Below are positions 44,432 through 55,569 of a DNA stretch of 64,000 nt, in pieces. The notes beneath the pieces are model-generated. The model made no database searches, was not told the origin of the DNA, and worked only from the letters and a program-made list of their open reading frames with translations. Position 1 is the first letter of the stretch. Each line of letters begins with the position of its first letter. The position numbers were made by a program, and so were the translations under genes. The stretch comes from Stomoxys calcitrans (lineage: Eukaryota; Arthropoda; Insecta; Diptera; Muscidae): contig NC_081554.1 in NCBI RefSeq assembly GCF_963082655.1, forward strand, positions 124,347,453 through 124,411,452, written 5' to 3'.

Positions 44432-44600
44432 CTTTCCGTTTGTAACACATCGAAATATTGATCTGAGTCCCAAAAAAGTAATTATATTCTTGTAGTGTTG
44501 ACACCCCAAGTCGATTTTGCCATGTCTGTCGAAAGCGAGCTTACTTTCAAAGGTAATAAGATGGGCGTTTGAAATTTTATACAAATACTTTCAATTATTT
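44432..44600 (+). repeat. Helentron-like 5' internal fragment
   Basis: CTTTCCGTTTGTAACACATCG, AAGTAATTATATTCTTG and GCCATGTCTGTCGAAAGCG match the region just inside the family's 5' end. Both ends are missing. Confidence 0.6.
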
Positions 44601-44744
44601 TTTTAATTGTTGTTCATTTATGAAAGTTATATACAAATTAATTCACATAACGCCTCTATGCCGTAAGACATTTTAGAGGATGTAGTAGGCATTTAAATCA
44701 AATATTTTGTATATATTACAAAAATATCAATTAACAACTTATGG

Positions 44745-46980
44745 GTGTTAAATTTTGACGACCCACACAAACGAAAAAAGGACTTTGATTTGCGGATCTG
44801 CACCTGGAATGTCCGCACTCTTTATAGAGAAGGTACAGTATACGCGCTGGCGGATTTATTAGAGAAGTACAAGGCAGATATAACCGCCGTACAGGAAGTG
44901 CAATGGACTGGGAATGGCGTCACTACAACACCAAACGGTGACGAACTATACTATAGCTGCTATAACACGATACATGAATTTGACTGCGGATTTGTGGTTA
45001 GTCGGAGACTGAAACACCCTGTCTCCAGCTTTACTCCGTTGGATGAGAGGCTACCCACAATCCGCGTAAAAGCCAAATTCTTCAACATTAGCCTTATTTA
45101 TGCCCATGCCCCACCGGAAGACAAAGACGAGCAGACCAAGCATATTTTCTACGAGCGCCTAGAGGGAGAATAGGACCGCTGCCTCGCCCATGATATTAAA
45201 ATCGTTCTGGGAGTTTTTAATGCGAAGATAGGGAAGGAAGACAATTTTTGGTCCAACAGTCGGAAAGATTAGCCTCCACGAGATAACGTCCAGTAACGGA
45301 GGCCACCGAAGCGCAGAGGTTAGCATGTCCGCTTATGAAGCTAAACACCTGGGATCGAATCCTGGCGGGACCATCAGAAAAAATTTTCAGCGGTGGTTTT
45401 CCCCTCCATGTATAACTTCTCCCCAAAGAGGTGTCACATTATGGCACGCCGTTCGGACTCGGCTATAAAAAGGAGATCACTTTTCATTGAGCGCAATCCG
45501 TACTTGGGTACCGGAAGCATCCTCCAAGAAACCCATGGTACGACCAAGAGTGTCGAGATGCTTCTGAAGCCAAGTATGCGGCATATAGAGCAACCCTGAA
45601 ATCAGTAGCAACGCGTTAGATGAAGGAGAGGTATCAGGAGAAAAGGAGAGGAGCCGAGGGGTTACCCGCTGAACTATTGTATTTAAGACCGGAGGCTGCA
45701 CGCTGATAAGGCGTATGCATCAGCTTTTCTGCGCAATCTGGCCAGAAGAACACATACCCGATGATTGGAACCTCAGCATACTATGTGCCATACACAAGAA
45801 AGAAGATAGGCGGAATGTGTAAACTATAGAGGAATAAGTCTCCTTCCCATAGCATACAAGATACTCTCGAGCGTACTGTGTGAAAGATTAAAACCTAAAG
45901 TCAATGAGATAATTGGGCCCTATCAATGCGGTTTTAGACCGGGTAAATCCACCCTGGACCAGATATTCACACTGCGCCAAATCCTGAAAAAAACCCGAGA
46001 AGGACAAATCAACACCTACCATCTCTTTGTTGACTTCAAAGCCGATATCGATACCCCTTAACGTTGAAAGGTATTTCATGCCATGTCTGAGTTTGGTATC
46101 CCTGCAAAATTAATAAGACTCTGCAGGATGACACTTACCGATACGCGTTCCTCAGTAAGAATAGGAAAGAATCTCTTCGAACCATTGAAACCAAACGAGG
46201 TTTCAGACGTGGGGACAGCCTATTTTGTGATTTCTTTAATATCCAGCTGGAGAAGATTTTACGAGATGCAGATGTGAATAGATATGGCAGACTAATCAGA
46301 AGAGAACATATGCTACTCGCCTATGCCGACGAAATCAACATTATAGGCCGGTCACCGGAAGTAGTAACTACAGCCTTGGAAAGAATCGAAAGAGAGTCAA
46401 TGAAAATGGGTCTGTCAGTAAATGGAGATAAGACGAAATGGATGACTCCCAAAACGCCTTGTACAACCGAGCAGATAAAGAAAATGGAGAAAGTTGGGAA
46501 TCACTGAGATGGTCAGCAACTTTATCTACCTAGACACCGGCGTAACCGAAACGCATGACACCAGTTTTGAGATAAAGCGAAGCAGATAAGGCAGTGCTTG
46601 GAGTATTTGAGAGAAAGATTATTCGTAAAATATATGGATCAGTTTGCGTTAGTGGAGAATATAGGCGACGTATGAACCACGAGCTGTATGACGGCGATAG
46701 CATAGTTACACGCATCAAAATACAACGGCTGCGTTGGCTAGGTCATGCTGTCAGAATGGATGAAGAAGCTCCAGCAAAGTAGTCTTTTGAAGGCAAACAC
46801 GGTGGTACACGCAAACCGGGAAGACCAAAAGCCCGATGGAAAGATCAAGTTGTGGGAGCCACCTCGATACTTGGTGTCAGAGATTTTAGAATGAGCGTTG
46901 AAGATCGAGGCGCTTGGAGTGCTATTCTACGTTCGGCAAGTGGAACAAATGTTTAGTAACAGCCAAAAAAAAAAAATTAA
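44745..46980 (+). mobile_element. LINE E: endonuclease/reverse transcriptase retroposon
   Basis: The first frame (44745-45173) is an exonuclease/endonuclease/phosphatase domain: LRICTWNVRTLYREGTVYAL, ITAVQEVQWTG (catalytic Glu), FNISLIYAHAPPEDKDEQTK. A degraded LGVFNAKIGK follows the stop at 45171-45173. After a nested SINE, RT blocks follow: NYRGISLLPIAYKILSSVLC, YQCGFRPGKSTLDQIFTLRQ, HLFVDFKA, then LLAYADEINIIGRSP (YADE in place of YADD) and a C-terminal IQRLRWLGHAVRMDEEAP. The end is poly-A at about 46966. Relatives are often annotated as craniofacial development protein 2 or endonuclease-reverse transcriptase; RTE-like is likely but the clade is not settled. Several stops make it inactive. 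Confidence 0.8.
45297..45478 (+). mobile_element. tRNA-derived SINE, copy 2, nested in LINE E
   Basis: A-box-like AGCGCAGAGGTTAGCATG (about 45310-45327) and B-box-like GGGATCGAATCC (45351-45362) are spaced as in tRNA genes. The tail is GGTGGTTTTCCCC, ACTTCTCCCCAAAGAGG, TGGCACGCCGTTCGGACTCG, ending with TATAAAAAGGAG. It interrupts the endonuclease region of LINE E, so it is younger than that copy. Confidence 0.75.
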
Positions 46981-47324
46981 TTAAGTTTCATTAGCTAGAA
47001 TGAGAATGTTAAATCAGCTATTCAAAAGTCAAAACTAAAAAACCTTTTTTGGAATTTTTGAAACTTTGAGAAATTGGTAATTGATTTAAGATTTTGTGGC
47101 AAGTTGTTAAATCCTCGACTCACAGAATATTCAATGCGTTGCTTTGTGGTTTCAGTGCGGCACAATGCTCGAAGTTGCTGAGTGTTAAAACATCCTGATT
47201 TTGAATTATTTCAACAGAATGACGACTCAGATTATTGATAAATTTAAAAACATATGAAAGAAGTTGTAATTTATTTGGACCAAGTATAGGCAAGACGTTT
47301 GCAAAATCATCAGAATACAAACTA

Positions 47325-48125
47325 AAGTGTGATTTTTTAGCTATTATCTTGTTTAAACACTGGTTTGAAAAGCTCACGCACATTTCGTGTTTTGTTTCAC
47401 TCTCAAACATCTTCAGTTTGGTCTATAATTTAACCATGAATCGTCTAACAAACGAACAACGCTGCAATTGTTGTCTCAATGGGTACGTAAATAAGCAAAA
47501 CTGTCGATTTTGGAGTGAAGATCAATCAGAAGCATTGCAAGAACAACCAATGCTTCCAGAAAACGGCACAGTTTGACGGTTCATGGGCTGTTGGCATCAT
47601 TGGGTCGTACTTCTTCTAAGATGATTCGAATCGTAACGTAACTCTGAATAATGGGAGATGATATCCAACTTTTTTTTTGCCCAAAATGCAAGAGCTTGAC
47701 TTACGTGATATGTGGTTTCAACAAGACGGTGCCACATGCCACACAACACGTGTAACAATGGACCTATTGAGAGGCGAGTTCGGGGACCATTTTATTTCAC
47801 GTTCGGGACCTGTCAATTGGCCGTCTAGATCGTGCGATTTAATGCCTTTAGACTATTTTTTTGTGGGGCTATGTTAAAGTTCATGTCTATACAGGCAAGC
47901 CCGCTTCAATTGACGCATTGGAAGACAACATTGAAGCATTCATTCGTGAGACAGCGGCCGAAATGTTGGAAAAAGTATGCCAAAATTTGACTAAGCGGAT
48001 GGACCATTTGAGGCGCTGTCACGGACAAAATTTGCATGAAATAATCTTCAAACATTAAATTATAAGGACCGTACTATTTATGTGTTTTTTTTTAACTTTC
48101 CTATAGCTCTTAAAAAGTCACCCTT
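47325..48125 (+). mobile_element. Internally deleted mariner-like element, copy 2
   Basis: The element is 801 bp with TA at 47323-47324 and 48126-48127. The ends are AAGTGTGATTTTTTAGC and, complemented, AAGGGTGACTTTTTAAG. The transposase starts at 47436 with MNRLTNEQR, then a deletion leads straight to LNGYVNKQNCRFWSEDQSEA. After a frame change it continues LPKMQELDLRDMWFQQDGAT, which holds the second catalytic Asp region, and PSRSCDLMPLDYFFVG, which has the third-Asp motif. The C-terminus is EIIFKH and stop at about 48056. It is the same family as 31923-32555 with a different internal deletion. Confidence 0.85.
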
Positions 48126-48127
48126 TA

Positions 48128-48497
48128 CCTGTAGAAAAAGTACCGCCCAAGTTTAGAACTGCTTTTAAGGACCTATTTTGAAGTCGCTGCAGCGATTTCA
48201 GCTCCGAGCTTTTCTTATTGGCATATACCACCCCCAAGTAGTTTAGGTTACTGTAAATCAGTGCTTGGTAAATGAATAATTTAGTATCCTTGTTGAAATT
48301 ATATTTAAACTTAAATAAAATTCCTAAGACTGGAGCAACTTAATCGTAATTTTTTTATCTGTTCATGCCAAGACATATTGGTTTGGTAATGTGGACCCAA
48401 ATATCGAACTGAATTTACTTTTGTGAACAATGTGAACATATTTCTTCCGATTCCGTAAATATGACCCAATAAGATCTAACCCGTTGCCATTAATTAA
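48128..48497. other. Stretch without recognised gene
   Basis: Unassigned sequence of mixed composition. Phrases such as AAGCTTTTCTTATTGGCATA, read on the minus strand, hint at an old LINE tail (an RNase-H-less type), but I cannot support a call. Confidence 0.25.
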
Positions 48498-48632
48498 AGT
48501 AGGTCAGTTTAGATTGTAAATGGGCCATATCGGTCCATGTTTTGATATACCTGCCATATAACCTGATCTCGGACTTTGACTTCTTGAGGCTCTATAGGAC
48601 GCAAATCTTATCCGATTTGGCTGAAATTTTGT
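48498..48632 (+). repeat. Helentron-like unit fragment
   Basis: GTAGGTCAGTTTAGATTG, CATGTTTTGATATACCTGCC and CCGATTTGGCTGAAATTTTG mark a single unit near the 5' side of the family. Confidence 0.65.
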
Positions 48633-48639
48633 ACACTGA

Positions 48640-48795
48640 AAACATGTCTGCTCTAAATTTAAAAGCAAAATTACTTTAAAGATCGTTAATTTCTTTTAAA
48701 GGAATCATTCGCTTTGGTGAAAAATATTTTCCATCATATTAAGGATTTTTTATTTTAAATGATAGGTTAATAAATGTTTAACTTTGCGTCTTGTT
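48640..48795 (-). repeat. Interspersed repeat F, copy 2
   Basis: The reverse complement contains AACAAGACGCAAAGTTAA, AAAAAATCCTTAATATG and TTCACCAAAGCGAATG in the same order as 35750-35860. The outer end lies at ACACTGAAAACATG. Non-coding. Confidence 0.55.
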
Positions 48796-49516
48796 AGGTT
48801 AGGATAGTTTAAAGTAACAGTCTGCCAGGAGAAGCAAGATACCTTCTACTTCCTACCGTTGAACCATCCAGATCGCTTTAAAAAGCCCAACAACTTACGA
48901 ATGTTCACATCCGCTAAATCCGACAAGTTCTAAAAGAAAGAACTTCTTCTGACAGCCAGTGCGGGACACACACACAGCAGATGTTCTATAGTCTCTTATT
49001 CCTCGTCGTCTCCACAGCTTCGGCGAAAGTCACTACTGGCAACCTTCAGTCTGTCAGCATATTTTCCCGATTAGACAGCGACCTGTCATGACGGAGACGT
49101 CTGTTCAAGCCAGTGACAGCAAAGCGGTAGACCTCTTCAATTCTAGATTATTTTAAATGTCCTGTACAGCAAAACACACAGGTATTTTGTATGTTCAGAT
49201 ATAGTACTAAAACGTCTTAAACGGATTTACACCAAGACCACATTCGGTTGCCTACTTCGCCGTCGTACGTAACCGCAATAGCCATGTCATCAGCGTACGC
49301 TACCACTTTTACACCTTTTTCTTCCAAAGGCAATAATAAATTTTTAATGGCTACTTTCCAAAGTAGAGGAGACAGTACAGCTCCTTGAGAAGTTCCTCTG
49401 CAGACCCATCTTTTTAGTTATACAGATCTAAGCCCGTTGTAATGTTATTAAAGAAAGATAGAAAGTTATTAAAAAAATTTCTTACGGTAATGTTGATGCC
49501 TAGAAAGTTCTCAAAG
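48796..49516 (-). mobile_element. LINE B fragment: RT core joined to the 3' tail
   Basis: From 48796 the complement of the 3' end appears: GTTAGGTTAGG, i.e. the CCTAACC tail, then the SDLADVNIRKLL-type region. At about 49180-49220 it jumps to the region around the YLGV block (CACAGGTATTTTGTATG) and to an RT core that on the minus strand reads WKVAIKNLLLPLEEKGVKV followed by AYADDMAIAV. The YADD active site is intact. The junction shows an internal deletion of the region between RT and tail. Confidence 0.7.
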
Positions 49517-50738
49517 AAATGAGAACCTAAAGTGAATCTCCTTCTGACTGCCAGTGTGGGACACACACAGCAGATGTGTGTCCCTTATTCCTCGACGTCC
49601 TCGTAGCTTCTCCAAAAGTATTTTTTTGCTACCTTCAGTCTATCAGCATGTTTTCCGATCAGACAGTAACCTGTCATGACGGACACAATGACTGAGATCT
49701 CTGTTCTTGCCAGCGACAGCAAAGCAGAAGACCTCTTCAAGTCTATATTAGGCCACATAATTTTGGAATGTTCACATTCCACCCTATGTGACCACCTGTC
49801 ATTCGTTGCTCCTTGGGCCTGATTTTGAATACTTAGCTTACATGTCACTAGAGGCATATTTCAGAATCCAGTGCCCCTGAAATGTATAAGGTAGTTCCTA
49901 GGCTTGCAAGCTGATCTGCTTTCCCTGGTGTGTCTCTGTGGCCCGGCACCCAGAGCACGAAAACTTTGAATGGTTCGGCCATCTCGTTGAGAGATCTGTG
50001 ATAGTCAGTGGCTGTTTCTGAATTCAGAAATATGTTCCCCAGCGATTCAAGGGCTGCCTGGCTGTCCGATAAGATATTGTGTCAATCGACATTAGCCATC
50101 ATCTTTAATTGCAAGTATCTCTGCTGGATATACACAGCATTGGTTGGATAACTTTCTCGATATGACCAGTCCTAGTTCTTCAGAGTGCACCCAAAGCCCT
50201 CCTGGTCATCTAGTTTGGAACCATTCATATAGAAGTCTATGTAACTTCTATTACCAGGGATAGTGTAGTTCCAATCGGTTCTTTCAGGAATAGTGGTACA
50301 GTACTTTCTATCAAAAAGCGGCTCAAGCTATGTATAATCTACACTGTCTGGAACATAGGGCATTGTATCAAGGATAGCATAGTGTCCGTAACCGCCGCAT
50401 GACCAAAGAGAAAGTCCCCTAAGCCTCACAGCAGTGTTCGCTGAAATTTGTGTATCCACAATATACAGGGGCATTGGGTGTAGCATAGAATTCAGTGCAA
50501 CAGATGGTATCGTCCCCAGCGCGGCTGTGACACACAAACGCCATCCACCAGACCACAACACCATATAGCGTTATTGGCATGACCATGATGATACATACCC
50601 TATGCATGACACGCGGTTTTAAACTTCAACGATTGCCAATGGCTCATTTGACTTGCCTTTCTTGTCCTTTCCAAAATTTTTGATTTGAAGTTCAATGTCC
50701 TGTACAGCAAAACACCCAGGTATTTTGCATGTTTAGAT
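49517..50738 (-). mobile_element. LINE B fragment: RNase H region and 3' part
   Basis: A second copy abuts the first near 49517. On the minus strand it runs from the YLGV region (KHAKYLGVLLYRTLNFKSKI at about 50700) through the connection domain and a decayed RNase H domain (about 49900-50260). It reaches the C-terminal piece MPLVTCKLSIQNQAQGATND at 49857, then SIVMTGYCLIGKHADRLKVA-like sequence. Frames are broken at several points. It matches the plus copy at 51446-53447 throughout. Confidence 0.7.
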
Positions 50739-50739
50739 A

Positions 50740-51205
50740 TACAATAGTACTCATATAAACTGATCTCCTGATTTGACTTTTTGATTTGAGCTCCTACACG
50801 AAGCAATTCTTCGACTAATGTATACAGTGTGTTATGGTCATTGACCACATTATTAATTACTCAAAGTTGGGAGAACTTATTTATGGGAGCTATATCTAAA
50901 TCTAAACCGATTGTGATCAAACACTTTAGATATCGTTGTAGTCATCAAGAAACACGATTCGCAAAATTTTGGAAAAATTGGTGAATAAATGTGCTTGCAG
51001 TGGCTCCAGAAGTAAAAATCGGAGCTATATGTATGGGAGCTATATGGGAGCAATTTCGATAGGCTAAGTCTCTAGGCCAAAAAAGTGGCTGTGCCAAATT
51101 TGAAGACGACCGGATGAAAATGAAAGATCTATACTTTGTACACCAATTAACATGGACAAACAGACAGACAGACATAGCTAAATCGAATCAGAAAGCGATT
51201 CTGTG
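50740..51205 (-). mobile_element. Helentron-like fragments
   Basis: About 50740-50800 has a plus-type unit (TCATATAAACTGATCTCCTG). About 50875-51205 is a minus-orientation copy ending at its GTCY tract (AACAGACAGACAGACATAGC). The ends are missing. It resembles the diverged copy at 27655-28120. Confidence 0.55.
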
Positions 51206-51209
51206 TCTA

Positions 51210-51275
51210 TCGGTATACTTATCAATGGGTCTAGCAAATGGACCATATCGGTACAGATATAGATAAAGCTCCCAT
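51210..51275 (+). mobile_element. Helentron-like unit, left of the hAT insertion
   Basis: TAGCAAATGGACCATATCGG and AGATATAGATAAAGCTCCCAT form the first half of a unit. It is continued by ATAAACCGATCTCCCGAG after the hAT element at 55001. Confidence 0.75.
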
Positions 51276-51445
51276 CAGGGACGTAGCCACTGGGGGGAGG
51301 CCCCCAAAATTATTAAGCCCCCCAAAATCATTAAGTCTAAGGAAAAAATTTAAATTAAATTTACTATAAAAAAAAATTTCTACCATTTTCTAAAATGATA
51401 AAATAAAACACAAACATAAAATAAATAAAACAAAGACAACATTTT

Positions 51446-53447
51446 GCTGAGGCTAGGGGTGATGTATCACCGGTTGAATTACAAGCTGTGCCTGATAGGC
51501 TGGTTCCCTGGCTTATGGAAATATACTCTGCTTGTATCAGAATGTCATATATACCTGTGGGATGGAGGGACACGAAGGTCATTTCCATTCCGAAAACAGG
51601 AAAACCTTAACACACGAAGGCGAATGACTTTCGTTCTATTAGTCTGACATCCTTTATGCTGAAGACTTTTGAGAGGTTAATAGACACACATCAAATATAG
51701 GGCAAATATCCCTGGAGATCGCCTGTCGCGGCAGCAGCATTCATATAGTAAAGGCAAATCCACTGAAACAGCACTTCACGACTTAGTCGGCTACATAGAG
51801 GGTTCTCTTGCTGTCAAGGAATATACAGTGGTAGCATTTTTTCACATTGAAGGTGCTTTCAATAATGTAAAGCCGACGTCAATCATGAAGGAGTTGGAGT
51901 TTCTGGGCATCAACTCTACCGTAAGAAAGTTTATTAATAACTTACTTACTAAAACATGCATTACGGCAGGCTTGGGATCTGTGGATCTAAAAAGTTGCGT
52001 CAGCAGAGGAGCTCCTCAAGGAGGTGTACTGTCTCCTCCACTTTGGAATATAGCCATTAACAATATATTATTGTCTCTGGAAAAAAGGCTCAAAAGTGGT
52101 CGCATATGCTGATGACGTGGCAATTGCGGTTAGGAGAAAGTTTCCCAGCACTCTAAGAGATATACTTCAGGAAGCTCTACGTGCAACAGCAAAGTGGGCT
52201 ACAGAAAGTGGTCTAGGTATAAATCCGTGCAAGACAGAAGTAGTTCTTTTCAGCAGGAGATACAAGTTGCCTAAAGTGGAACCTGTCACTTTGGGTGGAA
52301 GGAATGTTCCATTTACAGAAAGATCAAAATACCTGGGTGTTTTGCTGGACAGGAAATTTAACTTTAAATCCAACATTTTGGAAAGGGCAAGAAGGGCCAG
52401 CCTTGCCCTATACACCTGCTATTATGCTATATGGTGTTGTGGTCTGGTGGACGGCGCTTCAAAAATCCACCTACTGCTCAATACTTAACCGGATCCAAAG
52501 GATGGCTTGTTTGTTTAATGCTACATCTTATGCCTCTGGACATTGTTGCTACCCAAATTGCAGCGACCACTGCCGTGAGATTAAGGGATCTTTCTCATTG
52601 GTCATATGGCAGTTACGGACACTGTGTTATCCTTGATACAATATCCGATGTTCCAGGCAGTGTGGATTACACGCTACCTGAGTCTCTTTTTGATAAAAAT
52701 TACTGTACCACTATTCCTGAAAGAACCGATTTGAACTACGATATCCCTGGTAACAGAAGTTACATAGATTTATCTACGGATGGTTCCCAACTAAACGACC
52801 AGGTGGGCTTTGGGGTGTATTCTAAAGAAAAAGAACTGGTCATATCGAAGAGGTTACCCGACCACTGCAGTGTGTATCAAGCAGAGATATTTGCAATTAA
52901 GGAAATGGTTAAGATATAATGTCATTTCGACGATTGCAAGACTTGCAACTACCTTACACACTCCAGGGACACTGAAATCTGTGGGTATGCCTCTAGCGAC
53001 GTATAAGCTAAGTTTTCAGGACCTGGCCCGAAGGGCAACGAATGATAGATGGTCACAAAGAGGGGGCTGTGAGCATTCCAAAACTATGTAGCCTCATCTA
53101 GACTTGAAGAGGTCTACTGCTTTGCTGTCATTGACTAGAACAGACGTCTCAGTCATTGTGTCCGTCATGACAGGTCACTGTCTAATCGGAAAACATGCTG
53201 ACAGACCGAAGGTTGCCAGCTACGACTTTTGCAGAAGCTGAAGGGACATCGCACTAGCAGTTAGAAGAAGTTTCATTTTAGGTTCTCATTTCCTTGAGAA
53301 CCTGTCTGATTTAGCGGATGTGAACATTCGCAAGTTATTGGGCTTTTTAAAGCGAACTGGAGGCTTCTGTTCCTGTGGTATCACAATGGACGAAAACGTC
53401 TATGTGAGTCTGATGGCAGACTAAACCTAACCTAACCTATCCTAGAG
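51446..53447 (+). mobile_element. LINE B, 5'-truncated copy inside the hAT element
   Basis: RT domain in order: SDIPVGWRDTKVISIPK-type start, NDFRSISLTSFMLKTFERLI, QQHSYSKGKSTETALHDLVG, VAFFHIEGAFNNVKPTSIMK (first Asp replaced in FHIEG), SRGAPQGGVLSPPLWNIAIN, then VAYADDVAIAVRRKF with YADD intact, LGINPCKTEVVLFSRRYKLP and YLGVLLDRKFNFKSN. Later comes an RNase H start, YIDLSTDGSQLNDQVGFGVY, with QAEIFAIKEM. The C-terminal piece is MPLATYKLSFQDLARRATND. The 3' end is GGCAGACTAAACCTAACCTA. Frames change at about 52100, 52440 and 52920. It belongs to the I/Jockey-like group with RNase H; the exact clade is not assigned. Confidence 0.85.
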
Positions 53448-54900
53448 GCACCTTAAAATAATAGTAAAACAAAATTTTAATGAATTTTTTCTAAGCAAAT
53501 TTAAAATTTTTCTAAAGAGAAAATTTCTGCGTAACATTCATTAATGATAAAACTTCAGCACGGACCGGACCCAATAGAAATAATTTTTTGAATTTTTTAA
53601 AATTTTTTTAAAGGCAAAATTTTTAATTAAATTTTTTCTAAAGACTAAATTTTAACGATTTTTAAAGAACTAAATTTCAGCGAGAAACTTTCTAAAGTCA
53701 ACCTTACTTCGAGATTATTTTTTAAAGCCAAAATTTCAATAAATGTTGCATTTTGCAACACTGCATTTTGTTATGCAAAGTCTTTTTATTATGCTTTTTC
53801 TGAATTCCATAATACACAATACAGTATCTAAGGCAATTGATACGGAGCTCTTAATGATTAAGAGACGAAAGTCTAGAAACAATTTGTTAGATCCATTGGC
53901 TTTGTGCGTAGATTTGAGCACAGTGAAATATTATGAAAAACATTATAAAATTTACTTTTTGAATTATTGATTTTCTTCAAAGAAAATCTTTTAACAAGAA
54001 AAGATTTTGAGAATAATGGTTTCCTTATGTGTTATATACGAAAACCTTTAATGAAATGTTTACAAAAAGGTGGATATTAAGTTCGTGTTTCACAGTGAAA
54101 TATCACTGTTCTTCACGATTACGTTTTTGAAAAACTACAAAAATGTCACTGATAACATAACCCTTTTTTTTAATTTTATCATAATTAATGGGAATGCCCT
54201 AATGAATGAAACAGAAAGTCTTTTTGCATCCAATCGTAAATAATATTAATTTTCAATGTGATACACTTAATCACAACTTAATACCCACCTTAAATGAGGA
54301 AATATGTTAAAATAATATTATTCAGCAGACTTTTATTGCCGCTAGGTCATTTGATATCAATTTGTGGGTAAAAAAAGAAAAAAGTGTACAACTCCATTAA
54401 CATAGAAATATTTTTGTAGTTTCGCTTTTTAGTTCTACCACCTTTTCTTATTTTATCTGCAATGAATTAGGTAAACTTTAGGACTTGATGATTAAGACAC
54501 GATGGAAATTATAAGCATATAGTTGGATGGTATTTTTGCCGAACATCTTTTCCATTAAAACGGATTTTTGATCGACTTTAATTAAGTTCGCAGAAGGAAT
54601 TAGCGACATAATTTAAGCAGAATGTATGTGGTTCTTCGTAGAAGATGTTTAAAATTCATTTTTTTTTAAATATTTGGTAACAAGCAACTAGCTTGATGTT
54701 TCAGTTTGTTTGCGTACAATTTTATGGAAATAAAAGTTATTTAAACCTATAGACCGACAAAAACAATATCCTGTTGAAATCATAAAACTAGTTTGCCTAT
54801 AAGTGGTGTGTTGGTAAGCAGTGCGAAATTCAGCCCTAGCTTTATGACCAAACGTCAACGCTAATGGGTCAGTGGCTGCTCCCAAAAGCGAGATATCTTA
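53448..54900. other. AT-rich interior of the hAT element
   Basis: About 53450-53740 is a degenerate local repeat of AAAATTTT and TTTTCTAAAG motifs. The rest is unassigned and lacks long frames. An ancestral transposase cannot be read from it. Confidence 0.4.
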
Positions 54901-54992
54901 ACCAATTCCACGGTAATAGCAGAATATTGGTAATTTTCGATTTTGATCATATGAGGGTGGGCCCCCAAAATAAAATCCTGGCTACGTCCCTG

Positions 54993-55336
54993 GCTCCCAT
55001 ATAAACCGATCTCCCGAGTTGACTTCTCGAGCCCCTGGAAGCTGCAATTTTTTGTCCGATTTTCCAGAAATTTTGCACATAGTGTTTTGTTCTGGCTTCC
55101 AATAAATGTGTCAAGTACGGTCAAAATCGGTCTATTACCTTATATGGCTCCCATATAAACCGATCTTCCGATTTGACTTCTTGAGCCCCTGGAAACCTCA
55201 ATTTTCACCCGATTTGGCTGAAGTTTTGCACATAGTGTTCCGTCATGACTCGCAGCAACTGTGCCATGTACGGTCTAAATCGGTCAAGAACCAGATATAG
55301 CTCTCATATAAACCGTGGGTTCCCAAGATACTTGTT
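54993..55336 (+). mobile_element. Helentron-like element, right of the hAT insertion
   Basis: Two and a half units follow (ATAAACCGATCTCCCGAGTT, then GCTCCCATATAAACCGATC at about 55147). The end is short, GTGGGTTCCCAAGATACTTG, lacking the hairpin. With 51210-51275 it forms the host repeat into which the hAT jumped. Confidence 0.7.
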
Positions 55337-55569
55337 TAGGTTAAGATTAAAAAATAATTTTTTACAAAATAATTACTGGACAGTCATCTTTGAAGTAAAA
55401 TAAGTCATACATATTTCAAAAATTCTTTTATAGTGTCTCTTTAATATTTCAAAAAAAAAAAAAAAATAAGCGCTGAGTAAGCCTGGAAGATATCGAGAGG
55501 AGGCGCAGCTGGAGATGATAAACAATTTGTATTCTAAAAATCTTTAAAATTAAAAGATAGGATTTAATA
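55337..55569. other. AT-rich spacer
   Basis: It contains a poly-A run at 55450-55466, perhaps the tail of a lost retroposon. Nothing else was recognised. Confidence 0.3.

Larger units (their letters stand above)
51276..54992. mobile_element. hAT-type element with nested LINE (3717 bp)
   Basis: The terminal inverted repeats are CAGGGACGTAGCCA on the left and, complemented, the same 14 bp on the right; both continue into G-rich then AAAAT-type sequence. The flanking 8-bp direct repeat GCTCCCAT (51268-51275 and 54993-55000) is an exact target duplication. hAT transposons start with CAG and make 8-bp duplications, so the assignment is strong. Inside lies LINE B (about 51446-53447). Outside it, the remaining 1.7 kb is AT-rich, with no transposase frame that I can recognise. 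The element is non-autonomous or decayed. The 65-codon frame at 54688-54885 has no visible homology. Confidence 0.88.

Noticed and set aside
44732..45173. Host endonuclease gene
   Set aside because: The domain is a real endonuclease, but it is followed by reverse-transcriptase blocks and poly-A, so it belongs to LINE E.
45310..45370. tRNA gene
   Set aside because: A and B boxes are present but the cloverleaf is not complete, and the same unit with a long tail recurs at 59789, so it is a SINE.
51364..51588. 74-codon minus-strand frame
   Set aside because: It is antisense to the start of LINE B and AT-rich hAT sequence, with no domain.
53430..53447. Telomeric CCTAA repeats
   Set aside because: Only two or three units are present, always at LINE 3' ends; flies of this kind lack such telomeres.
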